Assembly (NCBI RefSeq): GCF_037975245.1
Contig: NC_092579.1
Span: 7,377,001 to 7,441,000 of the forward strand
Source of the DNA: Apostichopus japonicus
Taxonomy: Eukaryota; Echinodermata; Holothuroidea; Aspidochirotida; Stichopodidae
Length of the DNA: 64,000 nucleotides
Direction: 5' to 3'
This document shows, one piece after another, positions 16,801 through 27,445 of the stretch (within the stretch, counting starts at the first letter, position 1; every line of letters starts with the position of its first letter). The translations under genes and the position numbers were made by a program. The notes under the pieces are model-generated. The model was given only the letters and a program-made list of their open reading frames with translations, was not told the origin of the DNA and searched no databases.

Positions 16801-19375
16801 TTAAAAAATTATTATTACTTTTTTTTGACAGGGATACTATCTGGTCAATCCGTCTAGAAGCTCTAGAGGACAATGTCATATCCAAGTGGTCTCAGTTTAC
16901 GATATGGAGCGCAGGCAAACAAGGAAAGAGATTTTATCGGTCTCTGAGGGATGAAAATAAAGAGAAAGTAAGAGAGTACAAGTAATATCTTTTTATTTAT
17001 ATGGAAGAGCTTTTCTGTGTTACTAGAGGCAGGGCTTGTGCAGTTGAGATATCCTAGATCAATTTGACTGGCACCGCTTGGTGAATGAATATTTAATAGT
17101 CACAAAAATTGAGTACAACCTATGGGATGTGGTTTTCTCCACATAGAACGCAGAACAGAAGTTTGCTATATATAAAACACAAAAAGGTTTCCTTAAGAGC
17201 TACTGATATGGGTTTGATATGATGAAGGATGTCAGGAGAAAAAAACTCTTCAAAAATCATGACCAAAGCTCATATTTCTAATTTCCACCTCCAGGTCATG
17301 GCATATTGTGATGTTGACGAGAAAAAAATTGAGAAAGGAGTTTACATCTATGAAGAAAGCAAGGTGAGGCAGGGTTTACTTGTTAAAGTAAGATCACTGA
17401 GTTTCCTTTTGGAATATCTGGAGGTTGTCAGGGTTGTCCGTGTCAGGTAACATTAATAACTAGTCCAAGAAAAGAAGCAGTACTTGTAATACAAGCTAAG
17501 TCATTTCAGACCACTAAAGACAGCTGCTAAACATCAGCCATGTTTACCGGTAACATAAAGTTTGATATTTACATCTCTAAAATTGATCTTTCTGCTTCAA
17601 ACAAGATTCTAACTGGAAGATTGGAAAAGGGAGGAGGGAGAGAGAAGAACTTAATATGAGTATTCTAAAATTGTAAAATATTCAAACAGTTGAGTGAAGC
17701 ATACGGTAATAATTGATACAAGACAAGTAGGGCATGTTTCCTCATGGATTGAAGAAAACAAGGTAAACCTTGCAACCTACTAATATGTTTGATCATTTCT
17801 AATGTTTGTTGTCAACGCTGTATTAAGCGCTATATAAATGAATTTATTATTATTATTATTATAAAATAATTTGTTTCTCTTGTATGTTTCTTGATAGGTA
17901 CTACCAAAACCAAGAATTCCGATTTTACATTTCACTAATGCTAAACCACCATTCATCATCTGTGTGAAGTTGGTAAGTGATTGAATAAATACTGCAACAA
18001 AAATTCAAATGCTGTAACAAATATTCATTTACTTTTTACAGTCTAAAACTAGGAATAAAGCATTTTTTTCTTTTTGCATGAGGCCAGGTATTTCAACACT
18101 TTCAACATGTCGTCTTGATATATTGAGAGAAACACTCATTCGAGCTTGTTTCCTTGGGCCTTATGGTATGAAGATGATGCTCATTGGCTTGACTGTAAAA
18201 GTGTCTTTTCAGTCAAAAATAATGAAAGTTGCAAGTATTTAACATTTCCAAGTTGCTGTTTGCAACATAGATTAATAGAAATATGAAAAAGTATTTTGGA
18301 CATCAAAAATATTTGGAGTGGAATATTGTCACTAACTACATGCAAACAACCCTGGGTGGGTTTATACTAAACTTGAACAATTTCAATTCTTGTTAGTCTT
18401 GCTGGAAAGACCAGCAACCCGATACACACAGCTGCTTTAGGTTCTCAAGCATTTTCTTGTAAATTTCTCCCACACATTTGCAAGGTACCTTTAAAGCTGC
18501 AGTATACTGCATTAAGTTAAAACTGTGTAGGGTTCTGACCAAGCCAGATAATTTTCACAAAGAATTATCTGATATTCCTCAATCTTACTAAGAGACCTAT
18601 GTGGTTACACACTGTTGGTTGTTCCTAAACGTGAGATATATTAATCGCTTAAACCAGCAGTCCGCAAACTTTTAGGCCCACGAGGGCCAGGACCCAGGGA
18701 TCCTCATGGAGGACTGAGCCATGACCCGCCAGTCACCCACCACTGATAATTGATGCTCAGAATGTGTGAAAAGTAGTTCATATTATAGAGTTCATGTAAC
18801 AAAAATAACTTAATCAATCTTCATTTGGAAGCTCCTGAAACCTGAAAATAAATTTTTCAATATCCAGAAAAATCCTATGCTTCACCATCCAATACAGAAA
18901 TATTTTGTCCCACCATTAATAATATTTTTTTTCTTCATTGGTCAACCTTTGAATTTTCATTTGAATTTTCTTTTTAATTAATCTTACGTATGCCACACCA
19001 TCCCATACAGAAATATTTTGTCCCACCAATTTAATATGTTTTTTTCTTCATTGGTCAACCTTTGAATTTTCATTTTCTTTATAACTAATCTCAATGTTAC
19101 TAGTGTGATTATGCTGAAACCTAGATTATCGACTATGTCTTTAGGAACTTTGGCTTTTATTTTACTCCAAAAACAAAAAATGCGGTCCTGACAAAACTGA
19201 AAGGATTTCCTCGCAAAGTTCAGTTTGGAAACATAAGAAGCAAAAGCAAAACAGTGGGTAAGTCCTGTCTTCCTTTGTTTTACGTCTTCAACAGGATTTG
19301 ACAGGTGGAGGACTTGAGAAGAATTTGACATCTCTAAACTTACAGGAAGGAAAGGATTATTATCATTTCAGTTAA
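10757..19375 (+). CDS. B3GNTL1: B3GNTL1, family-2 glycosyltransferase (gene-level, 11 firm coding exons)
   Basis: B3GNTL1 is named as a beta-1,3-N-acetylglucosaminyltransferase-like protein; its real acceptor is not well established. Eleven exons join in consistent phases to about 341 residues (344 with the candidate first exon; human has 361). The GT-A fold starts with [19 protein letters not shown]. The nucleotide-sugar and metal site is FLDADD at about residues 94-99, split by an intron. GTPEDL at about 184-189 holds the likely catalytic acid pair, then come [29 protein letters not shown] and [10 protein letters not shown]. It ends HFS-stop exactly as in human. No signal peptide or membrane segment is seen. 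Introns carry a LINE (intron 5), a minisatellite (after exon 6) and a GT-rich repeat (after exon 8). Confidence 0.95.
11609..11708 (+). CDS. B3GNTL1: B3GNTL1 exon 3
   Basis: Acceptor ATGCACAG and donor GTACAG bound 100 nt encoding [20 protein letters not shown] and [13 protein letters not shown]. It matches human [20 protein letters not shown]. It leaves in phase 1. Confidence 0.93.
12392..12456 (+). CDS. B3GNTL1: B3GNTL1 exon 4
   Basis: Acceptor TTTCTACAG and donor GTGAGT bound 65 nt. It encodes [20 protein letters not shown] and DA, matching human [20 protein letters not shown]. It supplies the first aspartate of the metal-binding DADD motif. Confidence 0.95.
12853..12918 (+). CDS. B3GNTL1: B3GNTL1 exon 5
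   Basis: Acceptor GTTTTTAG and donor GTTAGT bound 66 nt. It encodes [20 protein letters not shown] and DA, completing the DADD motif begun in exon 4 (human DSDDVMMPQRV). Both ends are phase 0. Confidence 0.93.
13070..14660 (+). mobile_element. LINE with nearly complete reverse transcriptase, in B3GNTL1 intron 5
   Basis: A frame runs from about 13080 to the stop at 14476-14478, interrupted by one TAA at 13252-13254. It begins [20 protein letters not shown], a classic RT start, then [17 protein letters not shown], the palm motif [28 protein letters not shown] and the catalytic FADD with KFADDTAM. C-terminal ICWGGNVTK and RAIKLF follow. The endonuclease half is absent, so the copy is 5'-truncated. 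The 3' UTR ends in AATAAAGTTTTACTTACTTA repeats. This organisation fits the Jockey/CR1/L2 group. One stop in about 460 codons implies a recent insertion. Confidence 0.92.
15105..15200 (+). CDS. B3GNTL1: B3GNTL1 exon 6
   Basis: Acceptor CATCAG and donor GTGAGA bound 96 nt encoding [20 protein letters not shown] and [12 protein letters not shown], matching human [20 protein letters not shown]. Its last 16 bases and donor are the source of the minisatellite that follows directly. Confidence 0.95.
15201..15440. repeat. 42-bp minisatellite made from the exon 6 splice junction
   Basis: Five full 42-bp units start at 15201, 15243, 15285, 15327 and 15369, followed by a partial unit at 15411. Each starts with the donor sequence GTGAGATG and ends with a copy of the exon's final bases (ACAGTTATA...CAG). 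The third to fifth units are identical, so the array is still being homogenised. Six donor copies therefore stand in a row after exon 6. Only the first fits the human-like reading; read-through into unit 1 hits an in-frame TAA at 15234-15236. Confidence 0.93.
15549..15644 (+). CDS. B3GNTL1: B3GNTL1 exon 7
   Basis: Acceptor CATTTCAG and donor GTGAAA bound 96 nt encoding [20 protein letters not shown] and [12 protein letters not shown]. It matches human [20 protein letters not shown]. The donor is a weaker GTGAAA. Both ends are phase 0. Confidence 0.95.
15675..15812. repeat. Short tandem duplication, offset 84 bp
   Basis: AGTTTCTTACTATAAAATTG at 15675 and AGTTTCTTAGTATTTAATTG at 15759 are both followed by CAGTACAATCAATC and CACTCATCAA. 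Two diverged units lie in the intron after exon 7. Confidence 0.7.
16228..16352 (+). CDS. B3GNTL1: B3GNTL1 exon 8
   Basis: Acceptor TTTTGTAG and donor GTAATG bound 125 nt encoding [20 protein letters not shown] and [20 protein letters not shown]. It matches human GVPEDLLFFYEHLRKGGG and LLLYRYHPQAATH. The ED pair is the likely acceptor-activating site of family-2 transferases. It leaves in phase 2. Confidence 0.95.
16513..16690. repeat. GT-rich minisatellite (GGTGGTGTT-type)
   Basis: Irregular GGTGGTGGTGTTGGTGGAGG-like units fill about 180 bp, including a doubled GGTGTCATTGATGGAAGT near 16645-16680. It lies in the intron after exon 8 and yields spurious repetitive open frames on both strands. 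Confidence 0.8.
16832..16967 (+). CDS. B3GNTL1: B3GNTL1 exon 9
   Basis: Acceptor TTTTGACAG and donor GTAAGA bound 136 nt. It encodes [20 protein letters not shown] and [20 protein letters not shown], matching human MTIWTHRVRFLEEQ and FTIWNAGKQGRRLYRSL. The first base completes an arginine codon from exon 8. An A/T-rich low-complexity run directly precedes the acceptor. Confidence 0.95.
17295..17363 (+). CDS. B3GNTL1: B3GNTL1 exon 10
   Basis: Acceptor CACCTCCAG and donor GTGAGG bound 69 nt encoding [20 protein letters not shown] and ESK. Human reads [20 protein letters not shown]. Both ends are phase 0. Confidence 0.95.
17813..17862 (+). mobile_element. L2-type LINE 3' tail
   Basis: CGCTGTATTAAGCGCTATAT is followed by AAATGAATTTATTATTATTA. 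It matches the tail of the L2-like fragment at 110-565, without any coding part. It lies just upstream of exon 11. Confidence 0.65.
17898..17972 (+). CDS. B3GNTL1: B3GNTL1 exon 11
   Basis: Acceptor CTTGATAG and donor GTAAGT bound 75 nt encoding [20 protein letters not shown] and ICVKL, matching human [20 protein letters not shown]. Both ends are phase 0. Confidence 0.95.
18655..18760. mobile_element. Possible hAT (Charlie-like) terminal fragment
   Basis: CAGCAGTCCGCAAACTTTTA followed by GGCCCACGAGGGCC resembles the terminal sequence of Charlie-like hAT elements, which begin CAGTGGTCCCCAAACT. No matching second end or 8-bp duplication was found nearby. It lies in the last coding intron of B3GNTL1. 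Confidence 0.4.
18876..19091. repeat. Tandem duplication, offset 113 bp
   Basis: Two units share CATACAGAAATATTTTGTCC (AATACAG in unit 1), TTCTTCATTGGTCAACCTTT and GAATTTTCATTT. Unit 1 starts at 18876 and unit 2 at 18989. Divergence is low to moderate. It lies in the intron before exon 12. Confidence 0.85.
19295..19375 (+). CDS. B3GNTL1: B3GNTL1 exon 12 (stop codon)
   Basis: Acceptor TTCAACAG opens [20 protein letters not shown] and DYYHFS, then TAA at 19373-19375. Human ends [26 protein letters not shown] at the same codon. The exon appears to go on as 3' UTR to a donor at about 19503. Confidence 0.95.
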   Translation, partial: DLTGGGLEKNLTSLNLQEGKDYYHFS

Positions 19376-19502
19376 ATTTGAGGCGGAGGCTGAAGCAGAC
19401 TATTTAAAATGGATGTCTGACATAAAACAGCTGCTGCTGGATGGAATGGTCTTAGACCAGAACCTGGATGATCTTAATATCTAGTAGACACGTCATGGAG
19501 CC
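19376..19502 (+). other. B3GNTL1 3' UTR with an open 36-codon stretch in another frame
   Basis: Directly after the stop, the +1 frame stays open and reads [20 protein letters not shown] and then LLDGMVLDQNLDDLNI before TAG. No splice choice that I can see joins it in phase to exon 11. A donor-like AAGTGAGTAA near 19503 and an acceptor TTCTTTTACAG at 20157 suggest that the 3' UTR is spliced. It may be an accident or a lost C-terminal extension. Confidence 0.45.
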
Positions 19503-20157
19503 AAGTGAGTAAACACTGGTTTTTGTTTGTCATGTTCAATTGTTCATAGCGTTTTTTGTAGATTGACAGATGGTGATATGTCTGGAATTTGTTAACCTGG
19601 GGGCAGTAGCACAACGGCTTTGTTTATAGTGTTAGTATACATGTGTGGACTGGTAGTGGAGCGGCTTGTATTATACAGGATTTCGATTACACAGAAACCT
19701 CTTTGAGGGTGGGTGTTGTATTGATTTCTTGAAATTATTACAGAATTCTGAAGCTGAGTTTTTGTTGTTTGTAAAACTGTCACCTTTAGTGAGGGAAGAT
19801 CAATTTAGTTTTCAAATATGAGAGCTGATTTTAATTTCAGAACTACAGTAAAACATGCTCAAATCTTTGACACGGTTTGTCAACTGGTTTGTGTTTTCTT
19901 CTTGAAACAGGTCAGGTGAAAATACAGTGTTGTGGACATAGGATCTTGCTCATGAAAATGCTGTCTCTCTTCTTTTTTGTTTGGGGGGGGGGGCAGAAGG
20001 AGAGGCAGAGGAGGGGGCAGTTGGGGGAGAGAACAAAAGCCTCATCATTTCACCTGTATGATTTATGTGTAATATGAGGTCAAGAAACTAGCCATTCATT
20101 TGCTTTTAATGGGTTTGAAATGCCAACATCATTTTAATTTGTATATTTCTTTTACAG

Positions 20158-22171
20158 AGTCACAATAAGAGCTGTTACAACTGGAGATGAATGATGCTTT
20201 AAGTGTTTCTGTCCAAGCTGTTCATCTTGGAATGGAAGATGATGATATGGGTTGAGAAATGCCTATGGAAAGTGGGTCACATTCATACCTACAACAGAAC
20301 TGACCTTTTGTCAATGCTGCATTTGTCGACCGGAAAGTTGGTTAGCAGTCGTACCAAGTAATGTGATATTTCAGTCGTAGTTGATTAGCCCTGGATCTAA
20401 TTAAGATGTGGTTATCATTACATCCATTGTAATAGTTCCTCTGCAGTCACTTATTAGATGAACCCAATCCTGAGAGTTTCATTTATGTAGGGGACTGTAC
20501 CATCAGTTGGCGTTATTGTTAATCATGATAGTCAAGCCTTCTCAAGCCTTAAATTATCTGCTACGTGATAGCATAAACTACCCAAAGGACTGCCATTAGG
20601 ATTCATCCTTGAGCACACCAAATTTTTTGACTAGCCACCATATGATTGTTAACACAAGTGCTCTAATGGTCAGCACTACTTTCCTGTGTGAAGACAAATT
20701 TGGCTTGACCACTGAAATAGTACACTGTGTGTTTAGTCATGTATTTTGTGCAGAGAAGCATTCAGTATGGCTAGCATTACAAACTTGGGTAAATATTCAA
20801 TATTCAATGACCTTTAATTTCTGAGCCCCCCCCCACATGCCCCAAGGCAGCCACTACCCATTAAGAAATCTTGTTGTAAGTTTGTTGTAAGCTTGAGTAC
20901 CAGTGCTAGTAGAATTGCCCTTGGTACAAGTACGAGTACCAGGCTCAATGTGTGAGTATGTAACCTTGCAGTAGTGTCTATACTAGATCTCCAACAGGGA
21001 TAGTACCAGTAGAGATAATTGTGTTAGTAGAGTACAAGTGTGGATTCACAGTGATGCTTCCAACAGTTTCACTGGCAACTTTGGATAGCATTGGTAGCTC
21101 TAAAGCATTTTTGACACTTGACTTGTGAAGACTCATGAATTAACTGTCATCTTTGCGGGTACAAAGGTATCTAACATTCCAATTACATAAAAATATTTTA
21201 TAAGCATTTGTAGTGCATACTAAAGAATGGCCCTGGGTAGCCGGGATAGCATATTTCAACGGTTGAAAAGTAGGACACCACATCCTGGATGAGGAGTTTA
21301 ATAGTAGGGGGTATTTCCCTTTCCTTGAAGTAAATTTTGGATCTTTAAAGAGGGTTACATAACAACTGGTGGCATATGTAAAGCTTAGTACGTAAGTTGA
21401 GTACAGTGTACAACTTCCCAAACTTTTCATTTCTATCAGAATTTTTCTAGGTAATAGGTGAATATCATGCCCCCGAACAGTCACATAGGCCTATATATAG
21501 TGATGCGTACTGCAGTTGTGCGCCGCTTAAAGTTTGCGTATATGAACCCTTTGACATTTTTGAATGTCACAAGGACCTTTAGAAAATCTGTACAGTTTTG
21601 TTGGCCAATTAAGTTTTGTTGCAAAAAGGACCCGATAAATTGAGACGTATGATAACTCTAGCACAGGTGTTTTACTCCCCATCTGGACTGCCCCTACCTA
21701 TCTCCCACAATACTGTGAACAGCTATACAACAGCTGAACCATCGACCAAAAAACAGTATGTTCAGCAAACGTTGATGAGATGAGAAGGCTCGGAAGTATC
21801 ATTTCCGGCAATCTGGCATTTTTGGCGACAAATTTTCTCCGCCAAGCTTAACGCCAGCCGATGGTGTCACTTTGCTTAGATACAGTGTCATGATTTTCCA
21901 TTTTGGGAAGTGGTCCCCCCCACCACCTAAATATTTTTGTACAAAGCCCTGACCTCAAATGCCCTCCACCCCTCACCCTGCCCCTTGGGATTCTATACCC
22001 AGGCTGCGGTCCTGGAATCGTATTACAACTCACAAAGAAACATTCATTATGTGAAGCATATTAGAAATATGCAAATAAACAACTTTTGCGATCTAATTTT
22101 CGTGCATTAGAATTGTTTCTTAAAATTCACAATTTCATATATAAATTTGTCAAATTTTCATATGAAATAAA
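20158..22171 (+). other. Candidate terminal 3' UTR exon of B3GNTL1
   Basis: An acceptor (ATTTCTTTTACAG) at 20157 follows the donor near 19503. No AATAAA was noticed before 22166-22171, so a long last exon would reach there. This is inferred from splice-site and poly(A) motifs only. Within it, 20880-21010 carries GAGTAC-type degenerate repeats. No protein similarity was seen. Confidence 0.3.
20880..21040. repeat. Degenerate AGTAC-rich repeat
   Basis: Variants of GAGTACCAGTGCTAGTAG, GTACAAGTACGAGTACCAGG and GAGTACAAGTG follow one another. Related text lies near 5380-5470 and 62806-62985. The units are too variable to define a period. Confidence 0.45.
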
Positions 22172-24420
22172 GGCTGGAAACAACAAGCACTTGGTTTTTG
22201 TTATATTACCATATCACCGTTCTTCCTTCTGTTATTGCCATTGAATAGGAACATTCATGATAATAGTTTAAGCTTCTAATATTCTGTTTGAGTCTGTAAT
22301 ATAACTTATCTCCACATGTCTTCGTTGAAATTAATGTTTAGGAAATTATATACAGTAACAGTAACAGGTGATCATATAAAGGAGCCGACTCTTCCTCATG
22401 TAGGGGCTCTGGGAACGACCTCTGTCAATAAAAAAAGGAGAAATAAATATAGTGCTAGTAACTTTTGAATGTTAATGTGTGGTTGAAAATGTGGGACGCA
22501 TAACGGTACACATCACTCCCCCACCCCCACTCCCGCCCGAACCTTAGTGGATCTGCGTCTGAGTAACATCATTATTTTAAGTTCGTAATAATTTTTAATT
22601 AAAGCTTTTTCTTCGGAGAAGAAAAGCACAGCCGTTGAATATTCATGACTTATTACAATGTTGTTGCAGGTGGTCCTCTAATGCCTACACCCATCCCGCT
22701 TCCGCCCCTCCTCCTTCCTAGCTACACGTACTCCTCTTGTACCCATAGAGCTGACAGAATGGGTGCAACAACAATTTTCATATTTGGTGATGTTTCATTC
22801 CTTCCTCAAGCCCTAGTGAAAAGTAGGACAAAACTAACGTTGCTATTTTTGTTCGTAGTAAGAGAGCCGAGTTGTATCCACTTATCTTCCCTGCAAGTCT
22901 GTGCTCAAACTTATTGCTTGTGGATGGTTATCAAGTTATATTTGGTTTGCTAGCTTATCTTGAATTACTTCCTCGAGAAAAAAATGAAAGGAAACTATGA
23001 CCTGATGTCTACATACAATCCTTGTGAACTCGTTGTTAACTGCTACCACATGTTGCAGTCAAATCCTACAATACATAACAACAAAAAAACTCTGTTCCGT
23101 AGCTAGAGGCAGCTGTCTTTAAAGAGACTCATGTCTTGAACCAGGGGCTTCAACTCCAACAAGCGAAATTATGAAACGTTATAGTTGCTATAAATATCTT
23201 TCCCTAAATATGCTTTGTTAGCAATAAAATGTTTACAAGGAATTCAATTGATGTTTTAGTCTCTGAACAATTTGCAAAAACTAGTTTAAAACCGATGAAT
23301 GAGTACCTTGTCGTAATATTAAATACTTAAACTGCAACGTGACGGTCATCATTTTGTATGACTGTAACCCTCATTTTTCCAGCAAATTTATGAATTGAGC
23401 AATTCAACAAGTGTTAGAGAATTAGTGTATGTTATGTGGTTTTCTTTTATTTGAACGCGGGTATTTAATAGGCTTTTAAGTGGGGATTGCCACATACTAA
23501 ATTATACGTCATTTTATATATTTTATTCGTCACGATTTCCCTATAACATTCTGTCTGGGTGTTGTTCTCGCTCGATCTCGATTACACCTCTGCTATCCCC
23601 GGTGCGTGCGTAAATGTACCGAAATAAGATGTATGACCCCTCCCTCCCCCCCCCCTCACCCTCCCCATACCCACGCATGTGCTCTGAATTTTCACCTAGA
23701 TTTCTATGGCAGTATATTCCTACCATTTCACTTCTTTTTCGGGTCCATATATAATATAGTTTGTGCTTGCCTATATTCTCGCTTTAAGCAAAATATCCGT
23801 GATTTTTTGTTTACGTTGACAGATATATGACCATAGTGAGATTACCGAAGTGGTCGAGACGGCCCGCAAGAGATGTATAATGGAAATACATCACGACGAG
23901 CTAAAAAAAAATCCGTGAAAGACCGCAAAGGAAATATCTGTGTCCCATTTAATTAGAGAATACGAACTATATATACGTACATGACACACACAATACATCA
24001 GTTAATCACGCGAGATCTACCCAGACGCTGCTGACTGACGAAGCATTGGATTCCAATACGAAATGTGTTGTGTTTTGTCAGCTCGTGAATTTACTATAAA
24101 GATGGTAGAGAACGATGTGGGTAATTTTTTAACCATACAGAGGGGTGGCCATGAGTAGGCCATGTAGGGTCCACATAATTAAGATAGACCATTCGGTTAT
24201 ACTCACATATTCAAAACTCCACAAATATGGATGGACAAAACAAAAATCCACTTTACTATAAGGGGAAAGGCTGTCCACCATCGGAGAGCGGTATAGCAGC
24301 GGGGTATGACAGACAACCTCGGATAATTTCTAACCCGAGAGTACGAAATTCTGAAAGTTGGGACTATTCCCGCCCCTAACATTTATGCTCTCCGTATAAT
24401 TTCATAATAAAAAAGACATG
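22172..24420. other. Intergenic, no gene recognised
   Basis: Short C-rich runs (near 22510, 23640) and AT-rich spacer. The open frames here have composition-driven proline runs and no family resemblance. A tRNA-like A-box phrase at 23845 lacks the rest of a tRNA. Confidence 0.5.
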
Positions 24421-24492
24421 TGCGTTGGCCGGGAATTGAACCCGGGCCTAATGCTTGGAAGGCATCAATGCTAACCACTACACCACCAACGC
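24421..24492 (-). tRNA. tRNA-Gly (anticodon UCC)
   Basis: On the minus strand the 7-bp acceptor stem is GCGTTGG/CCAACGC. The A box is in GTGGTGTAGTGGTTAGCA, the anticodon loop is CTTCCAA on a GATGC/GCATT stem, and the T arm CCGGG/CCCGG encloses TTCAATT. It is 72 nt with the discriminator A. It closely matches the animal tRNA-Gly-UCC, has no intron, and all stems pair (one G-U), so it is probably functional. Confidence 0.95.
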
Positions 24493-26662
24493 TCCTTATA
24501 ACCACATCGAAGAACACTTGTTTTAATTTTCAAATCATTCCCTCGCCGTAGAAAATACTTTCCTATACAAAGGTCACGCCAGGTTCTGCCATGAAATCGT
24601 TTGCAATTGATTAAACACGCGGTAAAGCGAATACCCTTATCACCGACTAACATGACGCCACCTGCTTTAAGTCACGAAGCACTCGGTTCAACTTTCCAAG
24701 AGACCAAACAACTGCACCTGCTTTCGATGAAGAAAACTAAGTTAATGTCAAGTTTAAAATATCTCCCAGTGTCCTTTCATGTGAATACAGGAGGAGACAA
24801 ATCATATAATATACGGTTAGTTGGGCTTGTATGTGGTACAATCGGAGTACTCGTACAGTCAGTTGCGCCTGTCGCTAAGCTTGTACACGTGTCATAGCAA
24901 TTAGAGGAATTCTACTTGTAGTATTAATTTTGCTCGTCCTACAGGCCAGAATAATTGTTGGGGTATAGTATAGCTGCATTTGGGTTGCTCAGAAATGTCT
25001 ATTGTTATGGAAAACATTATATTTTTCTTGCGTAGACCTACAGCACACCCTATAGTAATTCTTTGGTAGGTGTGACATATCGACGTTTTGGTATAGAGCT
25101 TGAGCAAGGCAGCTTAAAACTGAACTTGTCGGGTACCACGTAGCGGCGCTACAGTTCTCTTCACTTTATTGTCCCTAAGAAAAAGAATTAAGGGGAAATG
25201 TTATTCTAAAGACCTTTCAAAAATATTCAATATATTTGCTTTGTTATTCAAATAGAGTGGTCGCTCTGTCGATAGCACTTCAGCAATATGAAAGAATTTG
25301 ATTACGTTGACAATGGCAGCCAACATGATTGATGACGAAACATAAACAAAAATTATATGTTATTCATCTTGGATATGTGGTAAGATCTGACTCTTTATTT
25401 TGCTCAAAAAGGTATTTCCATGGCGGAGGGAGGGGAGACGAAAGGAGGCTACGAAGAAGGGGAGGGGGGTGTCATGGAAGGGGAATGAGTGAATGAGTTG
25501 ATGAAGGAGAAAGGATATGAGGGGTAGGAAGTAGGAGCATTGTAAGCTTTTGATACGTGTCTGGTCATCTGCATCACATTTGTTTTCTCGATCCAAGAGG
25601 CCTTCACTTTAAGCACTGAATATTTATCTGTCAAAGTGGTTGCGAAACATTTGAACAGATATAGCGTTGAGATATATGCTTATTGGAAGCAATATAAATA
25701 ACGTGATAGAAATTGATGCCCTGAGACGTACAAACTAAACTCTCACACAGGGGCATATCGCCTCGAGAGCATCGACCCATGGGCCCCATACAGAAGGCTT
25801 TCTCCACTAGTGTCAGCTTGACGGTCCCTGCACCAGGCGGTATAGGTGCTCTTGAAAAACTGGTACTCAAGCATATATTGTTTCATTGAACAACAGAACA
25901 AATGATATATGATCTTAGTTTGCAAAATGTCTTTAGAAATGTCATAAAATGTAAGAAATGTTCTGACAACTATGTACGGTTGCATCAAAGATGTCATCCC
26001 TTATCAAGAAAGAACGGAACAATTTTGCGCAGTTATAATGCATGGTCACTTTTCAATATCGTCTTCAAAGAAAATGCATCGTCATGTACAATAGTCAAAT
26101 ACCATGGAAAACATTTATGCGAGGCCGGCCAGAACATTTGATCGTCAATTTTAGTAACAGAGATGCCGGCCATTATGCATCGGTATATTTATAAAATATC
26201 CCCCCCCCCCTCCCCCCCCCCCCCCTCCAGCACAATAGGCGATGACTTATCAGCCAGGTTTGTTGGACTATGACATTATATCACTTAAAACATAACAGTT
26301 TATCATCATGTTTTATAGCCTACTAGATGCATTGCTTGGTCGAACTAATAGTACATCGATGCGTGACGCGGTTATAATATATATATACGGTTCTGTGCGG
26401 CGGGACTCTTTTCAAGACGGGATTGTATACACGATTGTTAAATCATGTGATTGATCATCTTGTAATTGGTCATCTCGGAATATAATTAATCCAAGTTCTT
26501 TACAAAATTGTAAAACTTAAAATCTAGCAATTCGGTATTCTGTCTTCTGTACTTGCAACATTGCATGAAGCCTAAAATTGTTATCAAAATTTAAAAAATT
26601 GTGTACCAAACGAACTTAATCTTAAAAACAACGGGCGAAGAAAAACAAAAAAAAAAGAGATC
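24493..26662. other. Intergenic between two tRNA-Gly genes
   Basis: No recognised gene. It includes a purine-rich stretch near 25415-25530 and, at 26191-26228, a nearly pure C run broken by single T residues. The open frames are short and unrecognised. Confidence 0.5.
26191..26229. repeat. Poly-C tract
   Basis: About 38 bases are C apart from two isolated T residues and a final TCC. Such a tract is prone to length change and to quadruplex formation on the opposite strand. Confidence 0.9.
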
Positions 26663-26734
26663 TGCGTTGGCCGGGAATTGAACCCAGGCCTAATGCTTGG
26701 AAGGCATCAATGCTAACCACTACACCACCAACGC
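26663..26734 (-). tRNA. tRNA-Gly (anticodon UCC), second copy
   Basis: Identical to the copy at 24421-24492 except for one base in the T stem (C to T, giving a G-U pair). Acceptor, D and anticodon arms and both internal promoter boxes are intact. A near-pure A run upstream on the plus strand (26644-26656) reads as a T-rich terminator after the gene on the minus strand. Confidence 0.93.
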
Positions 26735-27445
26735 GGGATATATTTTAGATACGAATATACAATTTAAATCGTAGGGATCACGCTTACTTCTGTGTAACTC
26801 AAGATCCAAAGTCCTTATCACTTTCAAGTATGTGTAGTGAGGTCACCATATCAGCTATAACAGGTGTTGTTATTCAGTTCGCTTTCACTGTTGTATATAT
26901 GACTTCCCATTACAACGTATGAATTAACATTTTCACCAGCTGTATAGTGGAGTTTTTTTTTTTTTTTCCAAACACACATGAGTATTACTCAAAAGAAGAA
27001 ATAAGGGTGATATACGTCACCCCAGGCTCATAGATTTGGTTACCCAGTGAAGGTAAATGAGCAACTAAGTAGACCTAAGTAATTAATACCTTTAAATAGT
27101 AGTTTTAATCACTTTAATAACAAATTATTTTATAGTTTTAAAATAATTTGACCTGTACTGTACATTGCTCTAACATTTTAATATCGAACCTTACGCGCCA
27201 TGTTATGGCGGTGGAGAGGGGACTGAGCAGGGCACGGAGTTATCCCTTTGCTTCAACCTCAGACTAAAGCCCAAAGTAGCTAAACCTTATAGAACTATTT
27301 TCTTTCATCATTCTATTGAAATTTTTAGACCTAATTATTTCATCAGTGACAAAACTATAGCCTTAGTAGTCTCAGGATGCTGCACCAAAGACGTCTAAAT
27401 TTTATTTTTCAGGGCCGGAGAGGAGGGAACTATTTTACCTATTGC

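Noticed and set aside
23840-23900. Text resembling a tRNA-Ser/Leu A box (TACCGAAGTGGTCGAGA)
   Set aside because: No B box and no matching acceptor or T stem follow, so it is not a tRNA.
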